Source of the DNA: Mycoplasmatota bacterium
Lineage (GTDB): Bacteria > Bacillota_I > Bacilli_A > Haloplasmatales > Haloplasmataceae
Assembly: GCA_018394295.1 (NCBI GenBank)
Contig: CP074573.1
Location: 2,115,156-2,179,155 of the forward strand
DNA length: 64,000 bases
Reading direction: 5' to 3'
A program made the position numbers and the translations under genes. Shown in pieces: positions 26,560 through 36,299 of the stretch; positions within the stretch are counted from its first letter, which is position 1, and every line of letters begins with the position of its first letter. The notes under the pieces were generated by a model, which made no database searches, was not told where the DNA came from, and saw only the letters and a program-made list of their open reading frames with translations.

Positions 26560-27483
26560 TTAATATCGATAATTTTTTCCAGTTAGTACAATTTCATCTG
26601 CTAATGCCTTAATCCTATCACCTATTCGCTCTGCTTTTGACACACTAACAACATGATCATTCGTAGTCGCATAATCAGTAATTAGCTCTTTAATGGTTTT
26701 ATTTGAAGAAAAGAAGGTAGGCAACTCTTCTAACATACGATATTGTAAAATTGGACCTAATATTTCATCACGAACCCATTGTGTATTCATTTCAGAACCA
26801 ATATCGTCTAAAATTAAAACTTGAACATTTTTAATTTCACTCATTAAATATTCTAAATTATTTTTACCAATTGCACTTTTTAACTCACGAATCATATCAG
26901 GTAAATAAACAAGTGCTACTTGAATATGACGTTTAGCGAGTGCATTGGCCATAGCAGCTAATAGATAAGTCTTTCCAATCCCAAAAGCACCGGTTAAAAA
27001 AACTCCTTTTTGAAACTTCTCTGGCGTATAACTTTTCGCAAATGTAGCTAATCGACTAACCGATTTAGCTCGACTACTATTTAAATCAATGTGATCTAAA
27101 CTAGCACTTAAAATCTTTTTAGGCATATGAAAACATTTTAAATGGTTTGTAATTTCAACCTGTGCATCATATGCTTTTTGATAATGACATGCGATATACT
27201 GAATATTTACAAACGTTTGATAATCTTTTAAAATCGGCTGAAACCCAAGATTTAATTGTTGACAATTATCTAGTCCTGTACAATTTAAACATTTTTCATG
27301 ATTTTCAGAAAAATTAAGTAAATTCATTAAACTATTATTTATTTTAATATCAGTTAATTCAATCTTATGCTTCTTACAATATGATAATAATTTTTGATTA
27401 CTTAAAACTTGTTTTTTAATGACTTCTACTTTTTGATTAATATCAGTATCAAGATTAATTAATTTCCCTATTTCTTTCACCAT
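26560..27483 (-). CDS. dnaI: Primosomal protein DnaI (helicase loader)
   Basis: The 307-residue protein has the DnaI plan. An N-terminal zinc-binding region has CLNCTGLDNC plus a His/Cys further on. An AAA+ domain carries Walker A GAFGIGKTYLLAA, Walker B VLILDDIGSE and sensor residues near SSNKT. It loads the replicative helicase together with DnaB. It starts 12 bp after the end of dnaB; the start is ATG or the next codon GTG, both near AGGTG. Confidence 0.93.
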   Translation of the reverse strand: MVKEIGKLINLDTDINQKVEVIKKQVLSNQKLLSYCKKHKIELTDIKINNSLMNLLNFSENHEKCLNCTGLDNCQQLNLGFQPILKDYQTFVNIQYIACHYQKAYDAQVEITNHLKCFHMPKKILSASLDHIDLNSSRAKSVSRLATFAKSYTPEKFQKGVFLTGAFGIGKTYLLAAMANALAKRHIQVALVYLPDMIRELKSAIGKNNLEYLMSEIKNVQVLILDDIGSEMNTQWVRDEILGPILQYRMLEELPTFFSSNKTIKELITDYATTNDHVVSVSKAERIGDRIKALADEIVLTGKNYRY

Positions 27484-27495
27484 ATCACCTATCTA

Positions 27496-28836
27496 TCATT
27501 TAAAAGATTCGAGCAATTTTTTCAACTCATCAATATCAACAGATTCATCACTTTGCTTATCTTTTTGTGAATTAGAGTATTCTTGATGTTCTTTCATCCA
27601 AACAGGTTCTGTCTCCACTCGTTTTGGTTTTTTATATCGATATGTAGGAGCAACTTCTCCCCGTTTTGTATATTCTTTTTCCTTGTTTTGAATCTTCTCA
27701 ACCATTTCCATTGCAGCCTCAGCTGTGGAAACTTGATTAAAAGCCCAAGTCGAAGCAATTGTTTTTGTATATTCTAATGGAAGCCTACCATCATTTCGAA
27801 TTCTAACAAACTCAATCAACACATTAATTACTTCACTAGGTAATTTATAATTATCCCATAAAGCTTTAACCACTTCTAGCATACTACTAGGAACTTCTGT
27901 ATTTCCTTGAAGTTGGCTTAACCACTCTTGTGGTGTTTTTGTTTTATAATTTTTTATTGCTTTTTCTTTACCTGTTAAACGTTTTTTATTCATATATAAA
28001 GAAAATTCTTTTTCAGTCATTGCCGGTTTCATATGTTCTGTCAAAGATGACTTTGTCTTTAAACGTTTATAAAACTCACGTGTTGTTTTATGTAAACAAT
28101 CTAAATCAATTTCATGGTCATTAACACAAGCTAACACTATTTTACTCATCATTAAAGCATCAAATTGATAAAGAGCAGCTTCTTTAACAATGGCCTCTTT
28201 TACACTATTTGTCATTAAGTCAGTATTAACAAAACTTCGATTTACGAATAGAGAAAATAATTCAAAATCAAAATCATAATTCAACGGTACAGAAAAATGA
28301 TTCACTGTTGATGTGACATATTGTTTATCTTCATCAATGGTTTTAACACCATCAATAATTTGATAAATATCATGAAAATTTCTTGTTATATTGACAAGTG
28401 ATTTTTCTAAAGGCCTAATCATAAACTTCTTTTCAAGATATTCATACAGATTATCACCTACTTGATACAACAAATGAACATTTAAATTACTATCTAAAAA
28501 AAATTGTTTTGCATTTAAAGGCTGTTTTAATTCATATATATAATAACCTTCATTTTGATGATAATAGATAGTTAATAATCCAATTGCTTCTAATTTTTCT
28601 CGTACCTGTATTAATTTCTCTAAACTCCAATTGAAGAAAGTGAGTAATTGTCGATGTGAGATAATTAGTTCTCCTTTTTCTATATTCACAAAATCCCATA
28701 AGGTAAAATAAAGACTACTTGCTTCAATCCCCATCACTGGTTGATACAACAAATTTACCACTTCATGATGATAACTTGACAAATAAGTCTTACGGTAGAG
28801 TTTTAATTTATCATTCACATGAACAGATAATTCCAT
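27496..28836 (-). CDS. dnaB: Replication initiation and membrane-attachment protein DnaB (Bacillus type)
   Basis: The 446-residue protein has the expected winged-helix N-terminal domain (residues about 5-110, VVNLLYQPVMGIEASSLYFTLW) and a C-terminal DnaB_2 domain with LEVVKALWDNYKLPSEVINVLIEFV and EYTKTIASTWAFNQV. It works with DnaD and DnaI at replication start. It is the first gene of the dnaB-dnaI pair. nrdR, often next to these genes, is absent. Confidence 0.9.
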   Translation of the reverse strand: MELSVHVNDKLKLYRKTYLSSYHHEVVNLLYQPVMGIEASSLYFTLWDFVNIEKGELIISHRQLLTFFNWSLEKLIQVREKLEAIGLLTIYYHQNEGYYIYELKQPLNAKQFFLDSNLNVHLLYQVGDNLYEYLEKKFMIRPLEKSLVNITRNFHDIYQIIDGVKTIDEDKQYVTSTVNHFSVPLNYDFDFELFSLFVNRSFVNTDLMTNSVKEAIVKEAALYQFDALMMSKIVLACVNDHEIDLDCLHKTTREFYKRLKTKSSLTEHMKPAMTEKEFSLYMNKKRLTGKEKAIKNYKTKTPQEWLSQLQGNTEVPSSMLEVVKALWDNYKLPSEVINVLIEFVRIRNDGRLPLEYTKTIASTWAFNQVSTAEAAMEMVEKIQNKEKEYTKRGEVAPTYRYKKPKRVETEPVWMKEHQEYSNSQKDKQSDESVDIDELKKLLESFK

Positions 28837-28863
28837 AACGTCACTTCCCTAAAAATCTATCAT

Positions 28864-29232
28864 TTAATTAATCTGTAATCCAATACCCATAAAAGGAATT
28901 TCTTTATCTAAATACTTATAAGCCTCTTTAATTAACTTATGTGGTTTATAACCACCAATTAATCGATAAACATTAACCTTAATATCAATTGATACATTTA
29001 AAATACCAGCTTTTCTAATCGAAAAAATCATATGAAAAGATGGTGTTTCAACAAATATTTCACCATATTTATCATCAATATTTGATACCTCATAATTATT
29101 TTTTTTCAAATAACGTAATAAAGCTTCTTTCGCTTCACGGTACTCACATTTATAATAATGTGTTTGTAGATCTTTGTTAGGTTTAGTATCATTTGTTTCA
29201 ATATCTTTAATTAAAAAATCAAAAAATCCCAT
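28864..29232 (-). CDS. Conserved hypothetical small soluble protein
   Basis: The ATG at 29232 follows AGAGGTGAT, giving 122 residues (MGFFDFLIKDIETND). I do not recognise the family. The sequence reads as an alternating alpha/beta single domain (HYYKCEYREAKEALLRYLKKNNY, then EIFVETPSFHMIFSIRK) with no membrane span or signal. It lies between coaE and dnaB on the same strand and may be co-transcribed with dnaB-dnaI. No function can be given. Confidence 0.65.
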   Translation of the reverse strand: MGFFDFLIKDIETNDTKPNKDLQTHYYKCEYREAKEALLRYLKKNNYEVSNIDDKYGEIFVETPSFHMIFSIRKAGILNVSIDIKVNVYRLIGGYKPHKLIKEAYKYLDKEIPFMGIGLQIN

Positions 29233-29346
29233 TTTTATCACCTCTATTAGTTTATATCTATTCTTTTATTTTACAAGAAAAATCAAAAATACTCAAACTT
29301 AATTCTCTTTTTTTTGTAATTTCTTTATTTTCACTAAAAGAAAAAA

Positions 29347-29363
29347 ATCGCATACTATGCGAT
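29347..29363 (-). terminator. Terminator after coaE
   Basis: The stem ATCGCAT/ATGCGAT with a 3-nt loop is followed by seven T on the minus strand, just after the coaE stop. Confidence 0.75.
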
Positions 29364-29379
29364 ATAATATATAATTCAC

Positions 29380-29994
29380 TTATTTAATCCTGTTTTCTTT
29401 TTTCATTAATTTTTTCATTAACATATCAAATTGTTTTCTAGTTTCTAATATAGATAAGGAATTATCTATTTTAAAATCAGCTAATCGCAATTTTTCTTTA
29501 ATATCCCACTGAGCATCAATTCTTTTTCCAGCTTCTTCTTCAGTTAAATTATCCCTCATCATTAAACGACTATACTGTGTTTTTTTATCAGTAAAGACGA
29601 CTACTGTAAAATCACATAAATCATCAAATCCACTTTCAAAAAGAAGAGGTACATCTAATACAATGAATGGATTACCTAAAGCATCATATTTTTTCATCTC
29701 ACTAAGGATAACTTTTTTTACTTCAGGATGTATAATACTATTTATTTTTTTTCTTTTTTTATCATCATTAAAAACTACCGTAGCTATTTTTTTACGATTT
29801 AAATGACCCGTGCATAATAAAATATCTTCACCAAATGATTCAACAATTTTTTTATAGGCAGGTTCATTTACCTCTACTACTTGCTTAGCAATTAAATCTG
29901 AATCAATTACTGGTATACCTTGCTTTATAAACATACCTGATATTGTACTCTTTCCAGTCGCAATACCACCAGTTAATCCAATTATAATAGCCAT
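29380..29994 (-). CDS. coaE: Dephospho-CoA kinase
   Basis: The start is the ATG at 29994 behind GGAGGTCAAC, giving 204 residues. It opens MAIIIGLTGGIATGKST (P-loop). DSDLIAKQVVE, the HPEVKKVI motif and LDVPLLFESGFDDLCD follow, all typical of CoaE. It catalyses the last step of coenzyme A synthesis. It is in the common order mutM-coaE with 66 bp between. Confidence 0.95.
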   Translation of the reverse strand: MAIIIGLTGGIATGKSTISGMFIKQGIPVIDSDLIAKQVVEVNEPAYKKIVESFGEDILLCTGHLNRKKIATVVFNDDKKRKKINSIIHPEVKKVILSEMKKYDALGNPFIVLDVPLLFESGFDDLCDFTVVVFTDKKTQYSRLMMRDNLTEEEAGKRIDAQWDIKEKLRLADFKIDNSLSILETRKQFDMLMKKLMKKENRIK

Positions 29995-30060
29995 GTTGAC
30001 CTCCAATTAAAAAGATACATATTAGTTTTACTACATCATCAAATCTTTGTCAACCAAAAC

Positions 30061-30879
30061 TTATTTTTTTTGACAAACTGGGCAGTAATAAGTACCTCTT
30101 CCTGCTACCTTGATTTTACGAACTTTATTCCCACACACTAAACATGGTTCCTCTTTTCTTAGATGAACAAACAGTTCATTTTGAAAACGTCCTGTAATAT
30201 TATCATCGCTATAGTATGATCTAATTGTACTTCCACCCAAGGCAATCGCTTTTTTTAATACAGAAATAGTTGATTGAATTATCCGTTTTATTTCATCATT
30301 ATTTAAAGTATATGATAACTTTTCTGGATGGATTTTAGCTAAAAATAATACTTCATTGACATAAATATTACCTAATCCAACCAAAATTGTTTGGTCAAGC
30401 AAACTACTTTTTATCGTTCTTTTATTATTTAACTTTTTCTGTAAATAATTCAAATTAAATTGAGAATCAAAGGGTTCTAACCCTAGTTTAGCTAAAGGTT
30501 CCCCTAAATATACTTCGTTAATGTTTTTTAAATGCATTGTTCCAAATTTTCTAACGTCATTATATCTTAACTCGGTTTGATCAGAAAAATGAAAAATTAT
30601 ATGAGAATGTTTTTCTACTTCATCTTCATTTCTACGAAGTAAGTACTTTCCTTCCATTCTGAAATGGGAAACTAAATAATAATCATCAAAACGAATTAAT
30701 AAATATTTTCCAAAACGGTCTATTTCACGAATGGTTTGATTCACAAGTTCTGTTTGAAATGTATTTATATCTGTTTTAATAATTTTATTATATAATACAT
30801 CTATACTAGTTATTTTTTTATTTATTATTTTTTTTCTTAATGTTTGTCTAACCGTTTCTACTTCTGGTAATTCAGGCAT
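30061..30879 (-). CDS. mutM: Formamidopyrimidine-DNA glycosylase (MutM/Fpg)
   Basis: The ATG at 30879 makes Pro the first residue after Met (MPELPEVETV), as the mechanism requires, so the longer frame is rejected. The 272-residue protein has the helix-two-turn-helix region (LLDQTILVGLGNIYVNEVLF) and a complete C-terminal zinc finger with CLVCG and CPVCQ. It removes oxidised purines from DNA. It lies downstream of polA and the Ig-repeat gene and upstream of coaE. Confidence 0.95.
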   Translation of the reverse strand: MPELPEVETVRQTLRKKIINKKITSIDVLYNKIIKTDINTFQTELVNQTIREIDRFGKYLLIRFDDYYLVSHFRMEGKYLLRRNEDEVEKHSHIIFHFSDQTELRYNDVRKFGTMHLKNINEVYLGEPLAKLGLEPFDSQFNLNYLQKKLNNKRTIKSSLLDQTILVGLGNIYVNEVLFLAKIHPEKLSYTLNNDEIKRIIQSTISVLKKAIALGGSTIRSYYSDDNITGRFQNELFVHLRKEEPCLVCGNKVRKIKVAGRGTYYCPVCQKK

Positions 30880-30994
30880 TCTTTCACCCACTTTTATTAT
30901 ATTAACAAGGCAAAAAATCGTTCAATATAATTTCCCGCTTCTCTTATTATATAGAATCAGCTTCTCTATTTCAAATGGGATGTTTTGTATATAA

Positions 30995-31031
30995 AAAAAT
31001 CAACCACATCAAAATGTTATGGTTGATTTTT
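30995..31031 (-). terminator. Terminator after the second Ig-repeat gene
   Basis: The 12-bp stem AAAAATCAACCA/TGGTTGATTTTT is followed by T residues on the minus strand, just after the gene ending at 31041. Confidence 0.75.
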
Positions 31032-31040
31032 AATTATCAT

Positions 31041-32189
31041 TTAATATTCTCTTTTTTTACGTATATAATATAAAGCTCCACTAGCTCCTACAATTACAAC
31101 CCCTAGAATGATAGTCGTCCATAATACGGTATGATTTTCCTCTTCCACAACAATTAACTCAAAAGTAAATTCACTTTGATTACCACTTTTATCCATCGCA
31201 ACCGCTGTTATGATATACTCACCAGGAACTCTTGTTGAATAATTCCCACTAACTTTAACGGTAATGTCATCAGCAGCATTATAATTATCGTGAACACTTA
31301 AATATTTATATGGATTAAAATATAACCCTTCTTTAATTTTTACTTTAGGAATCCCTGTTATTTCAGGTGGTGTACTATCTACAACATTTACAATTACCGT
31401 TTTCGTTTCTTTCAAATTGTGTAAAGACGCTGTATAAGTAATTTCATAACTTCCGACTTGATTTGGATTAACACTTCCATAATCAACATTAATCTCTGCT
31501 TCAACATCATCTAATAGATAGCCATTAACACCAAGTAAAAAGTCTGGTAGCTCATCATATACTTCATGAGTCAATGAACTAGCATTGATAATTAGTTCAG
31601 GTAATGCACCAAGTACAACTACATCAACTTCTTTAGTCGTTTTATTGGAAGCTTGATCAAAAACTTCAAAAATAACCTTATATTGATCAGTAGTTCCCAT
31701 ATCAATATTAGAATAATCCACCACGATATTTTCTGTAATGTCTAAATCTTTATCATCATATGCGTATGCGTTCACTAAGAAATCACTATCTTCTAACACA
31801 TCCCCTTGTAAAAAAATGAATTTTTCATAAGCTACACTTAATTCTGGCGGGGTAATGTCTTCTTGTACATGAATATTGATGAAGTTTTCACCTGAATAGT
31901 GACCATCATATGCATAAATAGCGACCTGATAATCACCTATTAAATTCACATCTACAAAATCATCTAAAACGGTTAAGATGTAATCTGTAACAACATTTCC
32001 ACAACTATCTAAAACCGTCACACCTGCTTTATAATCTGGAATTTCCCCATTGACTTCAACGCGTATATCATCTTGTGGAACTATGACCTGTAGTGGTCCA
32101 TCACAACTTTCAGCATAAACATTGAAATCTTGATTCATTTGAATCATAAACACACATAACATAACTAATGCAAGAATCAATCGTTTCAT
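31041..32189 (-). CDS. Secreted, membrane-anchored Ig-like (DUF5011-type) surface protein, second copy
   Basis: The 382-residue protein begins with a signal peptide (MKRLILALVMLCVFMIQ, cleavage likely after VYA). About four Ig-like repeats follow, with the same TPPEL/TPPEI and VGSYEITYTA marks as the protein at 13666. The C-terminus is a membrane span (about 354-374) with a short basic tail RKKREY. There is no LPXTG, so it stays in the membrane facing outward. It is inserted between polA and mutM, a place where Bacillus has no such gene. The upstream region carries three palindromic 19-bp repeats. Start with AGGAGG. Confidence 0.8.
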   Translation of the reverse strand: MKRLILALVMLCVFMIQMNQDFNVYAESCDGPLQVIVPQDDIRVEVNGEIPDYKAGVTVLDSCGNVVTDYILTVLDDFVDVNLIGDYQVAIYAYDGHYSGENFINIHVQEDITPPELSVAYEKFIFLQGDVLEDSDFLVNAYAYDDKDLDITENIVVDYSNIDMGTTDQYKVIFEVFDQASNKTTKEVDVVVLGALPELIINASSLTHEVYDELPDFLLGVNGYLLDDVEAEINVDYGSVNPNQVGSYEITYTASLHNLKETKTVIVNVVDSTPPEITGIPKVKIKEGLYFNPYKYLSVHDNYNAADDITVKVSGNYSTRVPGEYIITAVAMDKSGNQSEFTFELIVVEEENHTVLWTTIILGVVIVGASGALYYIRKKREY

Positions 32190-32330
32190 GTTGACCTCCT
32201 AAGTATTTTTTTGACATTAGTTCATTTATGTTATGTTCTCTAATGATTACCATTAGATATCGTCATAATACACCACAAAAAATAAAAAGAATGACGATAC
32301 CTGTCATTAAGATTAATTTTTATTAATTAA

Positions 32331-32387
32331 TATCAATTTTATTGATTTATATCAATTCTATTGATTAATATCAATTCTATTGATTTA
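32331..32387. repeat. Three tandem 19-bp palindromic repeats
   Basis: Copies lie at 32331-32349, 32350-32368 and 32369-32387 with unit TATCAATTCTATTGATTAA and only one or two differences. Each contains the inverted repeat ATCAAT-3nt-ATTGAT. Spacing of 19 bp places the sites on nearly the same face every second turn. They lie 142-198 bp upstream of the Ig-repeat surface gene and next to the polA terminator, so a repressor or activator array for the surface gene is a reasonable guess. Confidence 0.75.
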
Positions 32388-32413
32388 TATTATTTTATTA
32401 AATAGTTAAAAAT

Positions 32414-32437
32414 AGCACTAGGAAAATTCCTAGTGCT
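32414..32437 (-). terminator. Terminator of polA
   Basis: The stem AGCACTAGG/CCTAGTGCT is followed by ATTTTTAA on the minus strand, a few bases after the polA stop. Confidence 0.75.
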
Positions 32438-32446
32438 TTTAACAAT

Positions 32447-35086
32447 TTATTTTGCATCATACCAACTATGACCATAATTAATATCTACTTTAAGTGGTAC
32501 TTTTAATGATACCGCATTTTCCATTTCTTCTCTAATGATATTTTTCATTATTTCAAGTTCTTCTTTTTTTACATCAAATATAAGTTCATCATGGACTTGA
32601 ATAAGTAATTTTGATTGTAAATTTTCTTTTTCAAGACGATTAAAAACATTTATCATCGCTATTTTAATAATATCAGCAGCACTTCCCTGTATTGGTGCAT
32701 TCATCGCTGTTCGCTCACCAAACATTCTTATATTATAATTTTTGCTGGTTAATTCAGGAATATATCGACGTCTATTAAATAATGTTTCTACATAACCATT
32801 CAATTTCGCTTCATGAACAATTTTTTCCATAAACTCTTTGATTCCAGGATAGGTTTCTAAATATCGGTTAATAAAATTTTGTGCCTCTTTTGGTTGAATG
32901 CCTAAATTTTCTGATAAACCAAATGCAGAAATTCCATAGATTATCCCAAAATTAACTGCCTTGGCTTGTCGTCTCATAAGTGAAGTTACCTCTTCTTTAT
33001 TGACACCGAATACATCCATCGCTGTTTTCGTATGAATATCTAAATCATGGATAAAAGCATCTATTAAATTTTCCGCATTAGAAATATGTGCTAAAATACG
33101 AAGTTCTATTTGCGAATAATCAGCAGATAAAATATAATCACTATCTTTAGTAGGAACAAAAGATTTTCTGATTTTTCTACCTTCTTCCGTACGAATCGGA
33201 ATATTTTGAATATTTGGTTCAGTTGAAGATAATCTTCCTGTTGCGGTTAAAGCCTGATTAAAGATGGTATGAACCTTTTCATCATCATAAATTACTTGTT
33301 TTAAGCCTTCAACATAAGTATTAAATAACTTCGTTACCGAACGATATTCTATAATTTCTTCAATAATCGGATGTTCATTTTTTAACTTTTCTAATACATC
33401 AATGCTCGTTGAATACCCTGTTTTTGTCTTCTTAACTACTTTTAATTTTAAATCTTCAAATAAGACCTCACCCAATTGTTTAGGAGAAGCTATATTAAAC
33501 TTTTTATTAGCTAATTGATAAATGATTTCTTCTAATTCAGAAATTCTTTCTTTAAGACCTTTCCCTAATTCATCTAATGAGTCTCTATCGATATGAATCC
33601 CTTCATATTCCATATCCGCTAATATTACAGATAGTGGTAACTCTAATTCTTTATATAATGTTAATTGATTATTCTCTTTTAATTGATCAATTACCACTTG
33701 TTTTAATTCTCTTAATGCCACAGCTTTTTTAATCGCATGTGTTGTCACCACTTGTTGATCTGGTTTATGGTATTTTGTGTTTTTTCCATATATATCATCA
33801 TCATAGCTGACATCATTATAATTAAAATAAGAAGTAATGACACGAAAATCACCTTTTGAAATCGAAGGATTAACAATGTATGCAGCTGTTAACAGATCAT
33901 AATTAACCCCGTTCAAATCATACCCATGCCATTTTAAAGCAACTTTTGTCTTTTTATAATCAAATGTATTTTTAGAGATGGACGCATCTCTTAAAAACAT
34001 ATCAACGGTTAAAGATTGCTCAATAATATCATACGGAATATAAAATCTTCCTTTATCATTGATAAGTGCTAATCCTAAAATTTCACTTTTGTGATAATTT
34101 TGCCCAAAAGTTTCAATAATAATAAAGGAGTTATCCAATAATATAGAATCTAGAGGAAATTTATTGTCTACAATAGTAAAATCAAGATCTTCAGCTTTTT
34201 CTTCAACTGATTGATTCATATTTATTTTTTTAATCAATGAATGAAATTCTACTGATTGATAAAAATCAATAAGGTTTTTAACATCATAATTTTTATAAAT
34301 CGTATCCTCTAACGATACTTCTATTGGAGCATCTAAATTAATAGTCGCGATTCTTTTACTTAATAAAGCTAACTCCTTATTATTTTCAATTTTTTCTTTT
34401 AATTTTCCTTTTAAATCATCGATATGATTTAATAAATTTTCAACGGTATCATATTCAGATAATAACTTAATCGCAGTTTTTTGACCAACACCTGGCACAC
34501 CAGGAATATTATCAGAAGCATCTCCCATTAATCCCTTTAAATCAGTAATTTGACTAGGAGACAATCCATAAACTTCTTGCAAATGATCGATTGTATAAAC
34601 CTCTGTTTCAGTTAATCCTTTATGTGTAAAACTAATATGCGTTTTATTTGTGATAAGTTGAAGTAAATCTTTATCACTTGAAATAATTTCAATTTCATCA
34701 AAATCACTTGTTTGTGCCTTATTTGATAAAGTACCAATAATATCATCTGCTTCGTATAATTCAAGTTCGTAACGATTGACATTTAAAACATCTAATAATT
34801 GTTTCGCAATAGGGATTTGTTGGAGAAGTTCTGATGGTGTAGGTTTTCTTCCCCCTTTATATTCTTTATATTCCTTATGTCTAAAAGTTGTTTTTCCTGC
34901 ATCAAAAGCTACTAATATATGACTAAATTGATAATTATCAAGAATATTCATCATCATAACAGAAAATGCATAAATCGCATTTGTCGGAAGTCCTTTAGAA
35001 TTTTTCATCAAGGATCCACTATATGCAGTTGCATAATAAGCTCTATATAATAAACTATTTCCATCTATTAAGATTAATTTCTTCAT
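32447..35086 (-). CDS. polA: DNA polymerase I
   Basis: The 879-residue protein is full length. The 5' nuclease is residues 1 to about 290 (DGNSLLYRAYYA, helix-hairpin region GVPGVGQKTAIKLL). A middle domain follows in which the proofreading DxE motif reads IIETFGQ, so 3'-5' exonuclease activity is probably lost, as in Bacillus. The polymerase domain has motif A DYSQIELRILAH, motif B RRQAKAVNFGIIYG and motif C QVHDEL. It serves in repair and Okazaki-fragment maturation. It is transcribed alone and followed by a terminator. Confidence 0.97.
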   Translation of the reverse strand: MKKLILIDGNSLLYRAYYATAYSGSLMKNSKGLPTNAIYAFSVMMMNILDNYQFSHILVAFDAGKTTFRHKEYKEYKGGRKPTPSELLQQIPIAKQLLDVLNVNRYELELYEADDIIGTLSNKAQTSDFDEIEIISSDKDLLQLITNKTHISFTHKGLTETEVYTIDHLQEVYGLSPSQITDLKGLMGDASDNIPGVPGVGQKTAIKLLSEYDTVENLLNHIDDLKGKLKEKIENNKELALLSKRIATINLDAPIEVSLEDTIYKNYDVKNLIDFYQSVEFHSLIKKINMNQSVEEKAEDLDFTIVDNKFPLDSILLDNSFIIIETFGQNYHKSEILGLALINDKGRFYIPYDIIEQSLTVDMFLRDASISKNTFDYKKTKVALKWHGYDLNGVNYDLLTAAYIVNPSISKGDFRVITSYFNYNDVSYDDDIYGKNTKYHKPDQQVVTTHAIKKAVALRELKQVVIDQLKENNQLTLYKELELPLSVILADMEYEGIHIDRDSLDELGKGLKERISELEEIIYQLANKKFNIASPKQLGEVLFEDLKLKVVKKTKTGYSTSIDVLEKLKNEHPIIEEIIEYRSVTKLFNTYVEGLKQVIYDDEKVHTIFNQALTATGRLSSTEPNIQNIPIRTEEGRKIRKSFVPTKDSDYILSADYSQIELRILAHISNAENLIDAFIHDLDIHTKTAMDVFGVNKEEVTSLMRRQAKAVNFGIIYGISAFGLSENLGIQPKEAQNFINRYLETYPGIKEFMEKIVHEAKLNGYVETLFNRRRYIPELTSKNYNIRMFGERTAMNAPIQGSAADIIKIAMINVFNRLEKENLQSKLLIQVHDELIFDVKKEELEIMKNIIREEMENAVSLKVPLKVDINYGHSWYDAK

Positions 35087-35165
35087 ATTCTCACTCCTTT
35101 TTGTATTTCATTATCTTATTTTATCATACTTTAATACTCAATTAAATAGAAGGAACTGATGAAAC

Positions 35166-36131
35166 ATGAACCGTGTATTAAAAATAATCCTCATTTTAAT
35201 ATTTACTACGATGGTTTTAATTATGAGAGAAAGCATAATAAATCCACCATCTACACTTCATATTAAGTACGTCCATTATGATGAATTTGAAAAACTAGGT
35301 TATCAATCGTCTGATTTAAAAATTTTACAGACATTTATGTCAAAAATTCAACTTGAAGAAATCATCAATAAACAAATTTCTCGTGAAGTCTTATTTTCAT
35401 ATCTTAAATATAGGACCTTTATTTTTGATGATATAGAAGATTATGAAAAAATTAGAACAACAAAATACGTCACCCATCAAGCAGCACTAAATATAAAACA
35501 CCATCCATACATGATGAGTCAATTTTATAAAAAAACAAGAGATGCGATTAATTTAAATAATACATTAACCTTAGTCAATAAAAACTACGCTTTAAAAAAA
35601 GACTATGTTCCATCTGACTTAGTCTATACAAAAGATATTAATATGATTATTAAAAACGATTTTAGTCGTAACAGACTGAAAAAGTCAGCTTATCTTGCTT
35701 TAAAAACATTATTTGAAGCGGCTGAAAAAGAAAATTTATATTTATATTTATCAAATGGTTACCGCTCCTATGAAAAACAAGAAAAAATATATCATCATTA
35801 TAAACTCACAATTGGAAATGCTGATTTCTTTAGTGCTAGAGCTGGTCATAGTGAACATCAAACTGGGTTAGCAGTTGATATAACCTGCAAAGAAGTTGAT
35901 TTTCAACTTGTTCAAAGATTCGCTAATACAAAAGAAGGACAATATGTTAAAAATAATGCCCATCGTTATGGATTTATTATCCGTTATCCAAAAGATAAAG
36001 AAAACACTCATGGTTATCATTATGAGCCTTGGCATTTACGATATGTTGGAACAAAAGCAGCCACCATTATTCATCAAAAGAACTTGACACTAGAAGAATA
36101 TCTCATAAATTATACAGTTATGCCTATTTAA
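35166..36131 (+). CDS. VanY-type D-alanyl-D-alanine carboxypeptidase, membrane-anchored
   Basis: This 321-residue protein has an N-terminal signal anchor (residues about 4-20). After a linker of about 170 residues comes the VanY/peptidase M15B domain: SNGYRSYEKQEKIY, the zinc motif GHSEHQTGLAVDI and the second zinc His in EPWHLRYVG. All metal ligands are present. It trims the terminal D-Ala of peptidoglycan stem peptides outside the membrane, which implies that this organism makes a wall. It is divergent from polA. Confidence 0.9.
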   Translation: MNRVLKIILILIFTTMVLIMRESIINPPSTLHIKYVHYDEFEKLGYQSSDLKILQTFMSKIQLEEIINKQISREVLFSYLKYRTFIFDDIEDYEKIRTTKYVTHQAALNIKHHPYMMSQFYKKTRDAINLNNTLTLVNKNYALKKDYVPSDLVYTKDINMIIKNDFSRNRLKKSAYLALKTLFEAAEKENLYLYLSNGYRSYEKQEKIYHHYKLTIGNADFFSARAGHSEHQTGLAVDITCKEVDFQLVQRFANTKEGQYVKNNAHRYGFIIRYPKDKENTHGYHYEPWHLRYVGTKAATIIHQKNLTLEEYLINYTVMPI

Positions 36132-36299
36132 CACTTACACTTCACGCCAAAAAAGAAAGCTTTTCTACAACATACATTTAAACTATGTTATTTTAATTAA
36201 TAAATGGATAATATCCCATTAATTTGTAAAATATCTTATAACATTACCATTGATAACTTTTTATAAAATAAAAAGGACATATCCTATTAAGATTGTCCT

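Noticed and set aside
32331..32387. CRISPR-like array
   Set aside because: Three directly adjoining 19-bp copies without spacers and no cas genes; this is a tandem palindrome, not CRISPR.
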